6,368 bases of DNA from Betaproteobacteria bacterium (GCA_021300125.1 JAJTHX010000267.1:1-6368), one strand, 5' to 3'. Counted from the stretch's first letter, positions 1 through 5,467 are shown. Numbers and translations are program-made. The notes: a model not told the origin generated them from the sequence alone.

Positions 1-140
1 AATACATCGAGATCTTCTATAACCGCATTCGAAAGCAGGCGCGACTCGGCTATCTGTCGCCCGCTGCTTTCAATCAGCAATACTATGCAGTGCAGATGGC
101 CGCTTAGCCCGTTGGACTCCACGATTGACGACCGACCTCA
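1..140 (+). mobile_element. Right end of an IS3-family insertion sequence (rest lies left of the window)
   Basis: The stretch holds the end of a transposase gene (stop at 105-107) followed by about 33 bp of non-coding sequence. IS3-family elements usually finish within a few tens of bases after the orfB stop and end in CA. The sequence just before 140 (ccacgattgacgaccgacctca) fits such a right terminal repeat, and from 141 the sequence becomes recognisable dehalogenase coding sequence. The 140 boundary is inferred from these two observations. The left terminal repeat and the target duplication are outside the window and cannot be checked. Confidence 0.7.
3..107 (+). CDS. IS3-family transposase (OrfB), C-terminal 34 residues only
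   Basis: The frame starting at base 3 reads YIEIFYNRIRKQARLGYLSP and continues to a TAG at 105-107. This is the characteristic end of the DDE integrase-type transposase of IS3-family elements: a Y-I-E-x-F-Y-N-R block, then basic residues, then L-G-Y-L-S-P-A-x-F. The block lies just downstream of the last acidic catalytic residue, which must be left of the window. The gene is cut by the window edge, so whether the element is intact cannot be judged. In full-length family members OrfB is usually made as a fusion with OrfA by programmed -1 frameshifting. Confidence 0.85.
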   Translation, partial: YIEIFYNRIRKQARLGYLSPAAFNQQYYAVQMAA

Positions 141-597
141 CCCTTCCACCGAGGTCTTGGATCAGCTTTGGAGGGGTTGGCATCAGCTGCGTGCCTGGCC
201 AGATTTTCCGGCCGCACTGGAAAAATTGCGCAGGCATCGGCCGGTGGTTTCATTCACGATGCTGCCGACCGCGCTGGTCATGGATGTTTCCCGCTCCAAC
301 GGCATCAGCTGGGACGCGATCATTTCATGCCAGATGATCGGCGTGTACAAACCCAATCCGCAGGCTTATCACACGGCTGCTCTATGGCTGGGCATGGCAC
401 CCGAAAACATCCTCATGGTGGCTTGCCACAATTTTGATTTGAATGCCGCTCAGGATGCGGGCTTCAAAACAGCATTCGTGCGCCGACCGGACGAGTGGGG
501 CCCCGCTGGGCCACCTGACCCGCAACCCAACCGAACTTACGATTACGTGTGTGACGATTTCGATGGACTCACAGCGGAAGTGATGGATGGCAAGTGA
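141..597 (+). pseudogene. Haloacid dehalogenase type II (HAD superfamily), 5'-truncated by the IS element
   Basis: About 150 residues of a (S)-2-haloacid dehalogenase-like HAD hydrolase remain. The family hydrolyses 2-haloalkanoic acids to hydroxy acids through an aspartyl-ester intermediate. Visible landmarks are L-x-x-W-H-x-L-x-x-W-P-D (about 157-204), the motif III lysine in GVYKPNPQAY (Lys codon 349-351) and the motif IV region MVACHNFDLNAA (Asp codon 436-438), followed by FVRRPDEWGP. The N-terminal half of the protein, including the DxDGT-type motif I with the nucleophilic Asp and most of the cap, is absent; the recognisable part begins right after the IS end. An open frame continues upstream to an ATG at 85 inside the element, so a chimeric 170-residue protein could be made, but it would lack the nucleophile. 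Family assignment is firm; loss of function is inferred. Confidence 0.8.
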
Positions 598-673
598 TCC
601 CTGGCGGCCACTCAGCCCGATGGCAGATCAGTCGGCGGTGTCGGCGCTACAGGCGGCCGAACCCGCGATCCAA

Positions 674-720
674 CTGGTTGCTCCCTGCGCTAATTAAGAC
701 GGGCGCTCTACAGCAACCGG
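674..720. other. Imperfect stem-loop between convergent gene ends
   Basis: GGTTGCT at 676-682 is exactly complementary to AGCAACC at 712-718. The pairing extends outward by a G-T wobble and a C-G pair (674/720), and an inner GCGC at 687-690 can pair with GCGC at 703-706. The structure sits 28 bp beyond the stop of the MipA gene on the minus strand and about 75 bp beyond the dehalogenase remnant on the plus strand. It has no T-run on either side, so it is not a standard intrinsic terminator. It might still protect transcript ends or assist termination. No other feature was seen in 598-748. Confidence 0.35.
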
Positions 721-748
721 GGCGTAGGGGTGGTTTCCTTTGAATCGT

Positions 749-1576
749 TCAGTCTGAAGCGGAGCGATCGGAGCGAATCCAGGTCCACTGAATGCCAACT
801 CCGACACTGAACCCGGTGGTCCGGGAAGCGAGTGGGCTGCCGGCGTTGGCGGCCCCAGCCACGGTGTCCAGGCGGCCAAAGCCGAAGACTCGCCAGTCGC
901 GTGAGAGGCGTTGCGAGGCCGTCAGCCTCAGTCGGGATGCGATTACGCCCGATTGGGCATCGTACGCTGGTCGCAATGCAGTGGCAAATTCGGGCTTGAC
1001 ATCGTAGAAGGTGCCGGCCAGCTGACGGTCTCCTATCAGTGCACCCCCGCTGACAACCACGTTCCAGCCCGCCAGATTCGGATGAATCCATTGGATCTCG
1101 GGCTCGAGGGCGAGGCCACGATTTGAGAAGCGATCATTGACATCGAACACACCGCGAAGGGGCAGCTGAAAACGCCACTGACCACCACCTGGCGCTGCAC
1201 CCAGGTTCCAGCGCCCGCGCGGGCCGAACTCCACCAAGGTTCCCAACTCCGGCATACCTCGCCGTTCCTCGGTTTCACCGACCCGCGAACCCAAGGCTCC
1301 GGAGAACCCGACGTCGAGCTCGAAGGCCTCAGTCTTGATGGCCCGAAGCCCCGCAGTGCCACGATCTATGCGCAACAGCGGGCCTCGGTACAGGACATAT
1401 GGCACGGCGATGGCGCGGCGCACCGACTCAGAGGATCCGGGCCATGCCTGCTGTGACAGGCCGAAGCCCACCGCACCAACTTCCCACAAAGGTTCTGCCA
1501 CGCGGGCATTCGATTCGGACTGCGCGGCTGCCAAAGCTGGCACCAGTGCCAACCCAGCAGCCACCGCACGCATCAT
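749..1576 (-). CDS. MipA/OmpV family outer-membrane protein
   Basis: From the ATG at 1576 this is a 275-residue protein with a signal peptide (residues about 1-18, ending ALAAA before QSES). It is followed by the family's N-terminal signature PLWEVGAVGFGLSQQAWPGS and the strand IAVPYVLYRGPLLRID. Alternating polar/hydrophobic strands and a C-terminal FSVGVGIQWTWIRSD fit an outer-membrane beta-barrel. MipA was described in E. coli as a scaffold linking the murein transglycosylase MltA to PBP1B; many relatives act as porin- or OmpV-like proteins, and the role here is unknown. The ATG overlaps the upstream hydrolase stop (ATGA, 1576-1573), suggesting translational coupling. A TTG at 1651, preceded by a very good AAGGAAGG (1663-1656), is an alternative start giving 300 residues. 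I prefer the ATG because it places the signal peptide at the true N-terminus. It is probably the last gene of the operon. Confidence 0.85.
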   Translation of the reverse strand: MMRAVAAGLALVPALAAAQSESNARVAEPLWEVGAVGFGLSQQAWPGSSESVRRAIAVPYVLYRGPLLRIDRGTAGLRAIKTEAFELDVGFSGALGSRVGETEERRGMPELGTLVEFGPRGRWNLGAAPGGGQWRFQLPLRGVFDVNDRFSNRGLALEPEIQWIHPNLAGWNVVVSGGALIGDRQLAGTFYDVKPEFATALRPAYDAQSGVIASRLRLTASQRLSRDWRVFGFGRLDTVAGAANAGSPLASRTTGFSVGVGIQWTWIRSDRSASD

Positions 1577-2922
1577 CGCCGCAAGTCGGTTGTCGCCGCC
1601 TGGGCTTGCCGGGGTGTGTCGCATGGCACTGAATGCAGGGTGGTGTCGCAAGAGGCCTTCCTTTCATGCAAGGCGACAAGCGCCTGTTTTAAGAATTCGT
1701 CGATCCGATGTTCCAGATCCCCATAGTGTGGGTTGAACGTGGCCCGGGCGCCGGCCTCGCCGGGAGGTGGCGACTGCCCTCCAACGCCATACCAGACCCG
1801 CTGCGCTTGCTTGCATGCTCGAACCTGATCTTCCGTACGGAAGGGCGGGCTGCCGCAATTACGGTAGGCGCCCGACTCACCATAGTGAGGGTTCTCTGGG
1901 GAGATGTGGACAGCGAGATGGGAGATTCCCACCACCCTCAGCGAGGGGTCCGCTGCCGGGAGCCATACCAAACGATCGCCCACTGCTTTCTCCGGCGGGG
2001 TAGAAAAGTAGTTGAGGAACTGGCTGCGCGCATCACCGGCATGGGCTTCGAAGAATTGCCGGTTCCAGGCCACATCGACCACTTCGTCATCTTCGCTCTG
2101 CACGACCAGCCAGGGCGTCCGTAGCGGTCCTTGTCTGCGCATGCGCGCCTCCAGGGTACCCAGCACGGCCATGGTGGAGGCAATACCCCTCGTCGGCATC
2201 GCACCGTAACGCGCAAAATCCTCGCGCGGACCCATGTCCAGCCAGGGGCGGAATACGCCTATCCATCTGGCCTGTCGTGCCAAGAAATTCGAGCGGATTC
2301 GATAGGCAGGCGAAAGGCCGATGACCGCATCCACATCGCCGGGCGACTGCACCGCGGCGGTTAGTGCCAGCGCTGCGCCAAGCGAGAAGCCGGCGACCAC
2401 CACAAAAGAGCTCTCTGCCCGCGCCTGCTTCAGAGCCGCTTCAACGTGAGTCAACCAATCACGATGATCGACGGCCATCAGATCTGCTGGGCGTGTCCCA
2501 TGCCCGGGAAGCAACAGCGCGCGGGCTTCGAAACACCGCTTTGAGAGTGTCGCCGCGAGATCCCGCATGGCAAAGGCCGTGTCTGACAGCCCATGGATGA
2601 GGATGGCGATGCCTCGCGGTATATCCGCCTTGCATTCCCGGTCGTGCAGTTGCCTGAAGGGTGCCACCTGGCCCAACTCTGCATCGGCCATCGATGCAAC
2701 AAAAGGAAGCCTGTGCTTGCGCAGCTCCTGGCTAACATCCCTGATATAGGTTTCGAAATCAGCGCCAGGAGCAAGCGCAGCGGGGTCACGCCAGCCGCTG
2801 AGGACGAGTTCAGGTCGCGGCGGCGTGTGGCCGGTGGATGAGCAGCCCAGAAGCAACACGGGCAGCACGATCGCCAGGAGCTTCCGGCGGAAGAAAGCCT
2901 TACCGGACAAGTCGAGCATCAT
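1573..2922 (-). CDS. Alpha/beta-hydrolase lipoprotein (probable esterase/lipase)
   Basis: A 449-residue alpha/beta-hydrolase-fold protein with a lipoprotein signal peptide: basic F-F-R-R-K, a hydrophobic run, then the lipobox LLLGC with Cys27. Ser at +2 is compatible with outer-membrane sorting. The oxyanion-hole motif ILIHGLSD (about 107-114), LLLPGHGTRPADL (about 136-148), the nucleophile elbow GFSLG (Ser180), the acid in SEDDEVVD (Asp278 or Asp279) and GISHLAVH (His335) give a full catalytic triad, as in monoacylglycerol-lipase-like esterases. Substrate is not predictable. The roughly 110 residues after His335 carry two NPHYG motifs (344-348, 397-401) and Cys356 and Cys370. Start choice: tandem ATGs at 2922 and 2919 follow ACAAGG, whereas the ATG at 2943 (seven residues longer) has no ribosome site. 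It lies 52 bp after the nitroreductase-like gene, and its stop overlaps the MipA start. Hydrolase activity is likely; the fold is near certain. Confidence 0.85.
   Translation of the reverse strand: MMLDLSGKAFFRRKLLAIVLPVLLLGCSSTGHTPPRPELVLSGWRDPAALAPGADFETYIRDVSQELRKHRLPFVASMADAELGQVAPFRQLHDRECKADIPRGIAILIHGLSDTAFAMRDLAATLSKRCFEARALLLPGHGTRPADLMAVDHRDWLTHVEAALKQARAESSFVVVAGFSLGAALALTAAVQSPGDVDAVIGLSPAYRIRSNFLARQARWIGVFRPWLDMGPREDFARYGAMPTRGIASTMAVLGTLEARMRRQGPLRTPWLVVQSEDDEVVDVAWNRQFFEAHAGDARSQFLNYFSTPPEKAVGDRLVWLPAADPSLRVVGISHLAVHISPENPHYGESGAYRNCGSPPFRTEDQVRACKQAQRVWYGVGGQSPPPGEAGARATFNPHYGDLEHRIDEFLKQALVALHERKASCDTTLHSVPCDTPRQAQAATTDLRR
1656..1663 (-). promoter_or_regulatory. Shine-Dalgarno-like AAGGAAGG before an alternative TTG start of the MipA gene
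   Basis: Read on the minus strand, AAGGAAGG lies four bases before a TTG at 1651-1649 that is in frame with the MipA/OmpV gene. It is the strongest ribosome-binding match near this gene, while the preferred ATG at 1576 has none. It lies inside the hydrolase coding sequence (codons for H-E-R-K), so it may be chance or may help reinitiation. It leaves the MipA start undecided. Confidence 0.35.
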
Positions 2923-2964
2923 CGCCTTGTGGTAGTAGCGCATACCGACGGCGGGTACGACAGA

Positions 2965-2980
2965 ACCTGATGCCTCAGGT
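2965..2980 (-). other. Perfect 6-bp hairpin across the stop codon of the nitroreductase-like gene
   Basis: On the minus strand ACCTGA, a GGCA loop and TCAGGT form a perfect six-pair stem whose first arm contains the TGA stop of the upstream gene. There is no T-run after it, so it is not a normal terminator. In the short gap before the hydrolase gene it could tune the ratio of the two products through processing, mRNA stability or ribosome reinitiation. The short stem could also be chance. Confidence 0.35.
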
Positions 2981-4192
2981 CCGCAGCAGCGTGTCCAGGC
3001 TGCGACGCGGGCTCGGTCCCCGCGGCTCGGTGGCGAATCCCGCGCGCGAGAGCATCTGTAAAGTCTCGCCCGATCCTGTCAAACCCAGGGTCTTGTGAAT
3101 CGCCTCAAAGGGTCCGCGCATCTCCGGAAACTCCTGCAAAGCCTGGGACAAGGGGTGCATGTCCACGCCCGCCGCAGTGGCCAGCAAGTGCGAACGCACA
3201 TACGCACGACCAGCGGCCACTTGCATCGGGCGTGTGTTGTCTGGGCTAGCCAGCCAGAGGAAGCCGCTGGCGGTTTCAAAGGGAACCCAGCGGTCCATCA
3301 CCCGCTGCAGGGAACTGCTGCCCTTGACGGGAACCTCCATCGGGTCGAAGAGGCCGACGGTGTGCAGCGCCCGCACCATCGGACTGTTGAGGCTGATGCC
3401 ATCGGGGTTTGCTGCGATGGCGCTGGGCCCGATGCGCATCACGCGGGCCGACTCGAGCCAGGTGCGCGCCGTTGTGGCCTCGATCTCGTAGGCCTCGCGC
3501 GTGATGCGACGGATCGGGTCCATCGCGGCCGCGCCGCTCGCAACGCCGCTACGCAGGCCGAATCGGGTGGCTGTGTCTGCCCAGCTGCGCAGCAGCGTCT
3601 CAGGCAGCGCACGATCATTGGCATAGGAAGACTTGCGCGTGTGCCGTCGCACGATCTGGGCAAACAAGGGGTCGGCCGTTGCACTGCCCGGCTCACCCAG
3701 CACCAACGTGGCCACGCGGCTGCCCTTGGGCAAAGCCTGGTCGGCGGGTGCGCCGTCGGGAAAGAGCTCGACCTTGGCCGACACGCCGCGCTGGGCAGCG
3801 GCGATCACCGCCAGCTCAAGAAACGCGCCACAGCCAATCAGGATCTGGCGGCCGAAGGGGTCGGTCTCGGGCAGCACCCGCTCGCTATCGCAGTTGAGGT
3901 GGATGCGCCCGGGTTCGCGCAGGTCGGCGATCCAGGGCTGGAGGTTGTGCGGATTGGGGGCGAGCAGTGCATGGGCGAGCATGAAGCGCCGCATGTCGGT
4001 CTCGCGATCGGCGCTGCGCCAGGGCTTGACCGCAGTCTCCGGCAATTCTGCACTGCAGCCTGCGAGCGAGCCTGTGGCGGCGAGTAGGGCGCCACCACCG
4101 ACGAGGCGAATGAAGGACCTGCGGCTCGCGGCAGCCACCAAGCGGCTTTCAGAGGGTTGCGTTGAGACACGCATGAAATCTCTGTGTTCCAT
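2975..4192 (-). CDS. Acg/nitroreductase-like flavoprotein with a Tat signal and lipobox
   Basis: A 405-residue protein resembling the Acg-type branch of the FMN-dependent nitroreductase superfamily. The N-terminus carries a twin-arginine motif SRRSFIRLV (Arg24-Arg25), a glycine/alanine-rich hydrophobic segment and the lipobox SLAGC (Cys46). It should therefore be exported folded, with cofactor, and probably lipidated. NPHNLQPWI (80-88) matches the conserved S/N-P-H-N-x-Q-P-W segment near the flavin phosphate in this family. Later landmarks are RRHTRKSSY and VDMHPLSQALQEFP, typical of the second half of Acg-like proteins. The reaction is unknown; some family members may bind rather than turn over flavin. 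The start is set by GGAGGT (4202-4197) four bases before the ATG at 4192; a TTG at 4207 overlaps that ribosome site and is unlikely. It is the first gene of the probable operon with the hydrolase and MipA genes. Confidence 0.85.
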   Translation of the reverse strand: MEHRDFMRVSTQPSESRLVAAASRRSFIRLVGGGALLAATGSLAGCSAELPETAVKPWRSADRETDMRRFMLAHALLAPNPHNLQPWIADLREPGRIHLNCDSERVLPETDPFGRQILIGCGAFLELAVIAAAQRGVSAKVELFPDGAPADQALPKGSRVATLVLGEPGSATADPLFAQIVRRHTRKSSYANDRALPETLLRSWADTATRFGLRSGVASGAAAMDPIRRITREAYEIEATTARTWLESARVMRIGPSAIAANPDGISLNSPMVRALHTVGLFDPMEVPVKGSSSLQRVMDRWVPFETASGFLWLASPDNTRPMQVAAGRAYVRSHLLATAAGVDMHPLSQALQEFPEMRGPFEAIHKTLGLTGSGETLQMLSRAGFATEPRGPSPRRSLDTLLRT

Positions 4193-4196
4193 CTTC

Positions 4197-4202
4197 ACCT
4201 CC
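4197..4202 (-). promoter_or_regulatory. Consensus Shine-Dalgarno GGAGGT for the nitroreductase-like gene
   Basis: On the minus strand GGAGGT is followed by GAAG and the ATG at 4192-4190. This decides the start against the in-frame TTG at 4207, whose codons would cover the ribosome site itself. Confidence 0.8.
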
Positions 4203-4288
4203 GTCAATTGCCTTCGATAAGGCCGCTGTCAAAAGAAAGTCCATACGGATTGTCTCCAAGGTCTGGGCATGAACACAATCATTGATGT

Positions 4289-4357
4289 GCTACCAGTCTT
4301 TACTGGCAAAAATACGCCTGTCACTGCCCGACGTTCAGGTGAAATTGGTAGCGGGCA
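4289..4357. repeat. Nested, partly competing inverted repeats
   Basis: Three perfect short inverted repeats interlock. GCTACCA (4289-4295) pairs with TGGTAGC (4346-4352). CCAGT (4293-4297) pairs with ACTGG (4302-4306) around a CTTT loop. TGCCCG (4325-4330) pairs with CGGGCA (4352-4357). The first pairing shares bases with each of the others, so they are alternatives if transcribed. They might be an operator, a structured leader or a small RNA, or chance in a region of this size. No function is assigned. Confidence 0.4.
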
Positions 4358-4455
4358 ATGCCGTAAGCAATCTCCTGCGGAAAGAGGCTGTTATTGGTCG
4401 CACGCAGTAGCCGATCAATGTATCAGAACAGGGTTATCGCCCCTGGCTCTTGAAG

Positions 4456-4483
4456 TTCGACGGGCCAAGGCTGGCGGTATTAT
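4456..4483 (+). promoter_or_regulatory. Weak candidate sigma-70 promoter for the small reading frame
   Basis: TATTAT at 4478-4483 matches the -10 consensus at five of six positions. TTCGAC, 16 bases upstream at 4456-4461, is a poor -35. Transcription would start near 4490, giving a short leader before the GGAGGA ribosome site at 4506-4511. A better -35-like TTGAAG at 4450-4455 is 22 bases away, too far for the usual spacing. Confidence 0.25.
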
Positions 4484-4513
4484 AGGTTGGATACGAGCAG
4501 CGTGTGGAGGAGC

Positions 4514-4681
4514 ATGAACTCTCGAATATACAAAGCGTATGTCGGCGCGCTTCAAGGTTGCAGCGTGGTTGTTGGCGTGCCGGTGGTGCTGGCGATCAAC
4601 GCCAGCGGAGTGGTGGCCACGAGTACAACGCCTCAACCCGCGAGCCGTAAAAAGCGGCTTCGGCCGGGCAGCGTGTCATGA
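4514..4681 (+). CDS. Possible small membrane peptide, 55 residues, unknown function
   Basis: The ATG at 4514 is preceded by GGAGGA (4506-4511) at short spacing, and a candidate -10 (4478-4483) lies just upstream. The predicted peptide begins MNSRIYKAYVGALQGC, then has a valine-rich hydrophobic stretch (about residues 18-35, VVVGVPVVLAINASGVV) that could cross a membrane once. It ends in a basic tail containing SRKKRLR. About two thirds of codons end in G or C, less than in neighbouring genes but more than in the intergenic DNA. I recognise no family. The gene converges on the DUF3313-like lipoprotein gene, with 29 bp between stops. The ribosome site and hydrophobic segment support it; the short length and lack of a family argue for caution. 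Confidence 0.4.
   Translation: MNSRIYKAYVGALQGCSVVVGVPVVLAINASGVVATSTTPQPASRKKRLRPGSVS
4649..4666 (-). terminator. Candidate weak intrinsic terminator of the lipoprotein gene
   Basis: On the minus strand, CGGC-CGAA-GCCG (4666-4655) is followed by C and TTTTT (4653-4649), 45 bp after the stop of the DUF3313-like gene. The order of hairpin then T-run and the location fit an intrinsic terminator, but a four-pair stem is short. Read on the plus strand the same bases give a C(TTCG)G tetraloop hairpin near the 3' end of the small reading frame, without a T-run. Confidence 0.4.
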
Positions 4682-4710
4682 CAAAGCGAGGGTGTCATGG
4701 TCGCCCCCGT

Positions 4711-5352
4711 TCAGCGCGCGTACTTGGCCGCCCGCTGCAGCAGCAGATCGGCAAACTTGCGTGCTGCGACTTCGGTCTGCAACTCTGCGTGGCCGATGCC
4801 GCTGAACGCCGAGCCCACGTTGTTCACGCCAGCCTGGCCCCTGAAGGACAGCGCCGCGATCCGGGACGTGCCGGACACGGCTTCCACATCCAGCGATACT
4901 CCGCCGCGCGACAGCGGCGCCAGTAGCAAAAGAGTCGTGACCGCGTTGAGCCCCGGGCTCGCCAGTTCCACGGCGGTGACTGTGGCGCGCACCTGCACCG
5001 CGTCCGGTCTGGCCGTGTCGACCTGCCGCAGCCCGGCTTCCTGCAACTCCTTCGCCAGTGTCTGCACGAAGGCCTTTCGCAGCGCGGCTCGCTGATCGTC
5101 GTCGAGCTTGATCGAGGCGCCGAATGCCAGGGCGTCTGCCGGCAGATGGAACGCCGACACCGTCATTTCGGCCTCCCGCCAGGCCCGGGTGCCGTCGGGC
5201 TGGGCGGTCAGCTGATCGGCTTCGCTGAGGCTGCTCTGTGGCGGGCTGCCTACGCTAGCACAGCCGGACAGCGCCAGGCCGGCGGCCAGCATCAGCGTGG
5301 ACAAGGACAGCCGCAGACGCACGTGGGAGGAAGGGGGAGACAAGGCGAACAT
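4711..5352 (-). CDS. DUF3313-like outer-membrane lipoprotein
   Basis: A 213-residue protein with a lipoprotein signal peptide: Arg12 and Arg14, a hydrophobic stretch, then the lipobox LALSGC (Cys31). Ala at +2 argues for outer-membrane sorting. The mature part has an alpha/beta pattern. The segment with LNAVTTLLLLAPLSRGGVSL (about 134-153), then VEAVSG..R.AAL and a C-terminal helix VAARKFADLLLQRAA, resembles the DUF3313 family of uncharacterised proteobacterial lipoproteins; I assign it by pattern, not by alignment. No catalytic motif is visible and its function is unknown. GGAG (5361-5358) lies five bases before the ATG, supporting the start. It is divergent from a LysR-type regulator, with 115 bp between starts, suggesting control by it. 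It is convergent with the small frame at 4514. Confidence 0.75.
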   Translation of the reverse strand: MFALSPPSSHVRLRLSLSTLMLAAGLALSGCASVGSPPQSSLSEADQLTAQPDGTRAWREAEMTVSAFHLPADALAFGASIKLDDDQRAALRKAFVQTLAKELQEAGLRQVDTARPDAVQVRATVTAVELASPGLNAVTTLLLLAPLSRGGVSLDVEAVSGTSRIAALSFRGQAGVNNVGSAFSGIGHAELQTEVAARKFADLLLQRAAKYAR

Positions 5353-5397
5353 GGCGACTCCATCGGGGTAGGGGCCTGCGACTTGCCGGCCTAATTA

Positions 5398-5443
5398 ATA
5401 CTTTGGCCATTACCCGCCGAAGTCACCAGACTCGGCAAAGTAT
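5398..5443. promoter_or_regulatory. Candidate operator: perfect 8-bp inverted repeat between divergent genes
   Basis: ATACTTTG (5398-5405) and CAAAGTAT (5436-5443) are exact reverse complements separated by 30 bp, centrally placed between the lipoprotein start (5352) and the LysR start (5468). LysR-type regulators normally bind two sites in such divergent intergenic regions and bend the DNA. The right arm ends 24 bp before the regulator start, which would suit autorepression. An AT-rich block TAATTAATA (5392-5400) overlaps the left arm and could supply -10 elements in either direction. Binding is inferred. Confidence 0.45.
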
Positions 5444-5467
5444 GCCAGCCATGCAAAAATACATGCC

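Larger units (their letters stand above)
4193..4513. other. Intergenic region of 321 bp, AT-richer than its surroundings, no convincing gene
   Basis: This gap separates the nitroreductase-like gene (minus) from a small plus-strand reading frame. It should hold the promoter of the three-gene operon. A perfect TTGACA is present on the minus strand at 4232-4227, but no acceptable -10 hexamer lies 16-18 bases beyond it, and the RNA leader would be nearly absent, so I do not call it. The middle part (4289-4357) contains nested inverted repeats, listed separately. An open frame at 4269-4517 has weak third-position G/C preference and no recognisable family, so it is treated as non-coding. Confidence 0.6.

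Noticed and set aside
85..140. N-terminal part of the open frame from ATG 85 as genuine dehalogenase sequence
   Set aside because: These bases belong to the transposase gene end and IS terminus, read in another frame; the dehalogenase-like residues begin only after 140.
3095..4087. 330-codon plus-strand frame opposite the nitroreductase-like gene
   Set aside because: It is antisense to a gene with clear Tat, lipobox and NPHNLQPW motifs; its length comes from the high G/C content, and its His/Gly/Arg-rich composition is typical of shadow frames.
4204..4232. Perfect TTGACA (minus strand, 4232-4227) as the operon promoter
   Set aside because: The hexamer 17 bases further on is a poor -10, and transcription would start inside or next to the ribosome site.
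4269..4517. 82-codon plus-strand frame beginning MNTIIDVLPVF and ending in ATGA overlap with the small peptide start
   Set aside because: Third-position G/C content is clearly lower than in the neighbouring genes, no family is recognisable, and it covers the inverted repeats; the AAGG before its ATG and the ATGA overlap are probably chance.
4415..4636. 73-codon minus-strand frame across the small peptide region
   Set aside because: Composition dominated by Arg, His and Ala, no ribosome site or family evidence; weaker than the plus-strand alternative.
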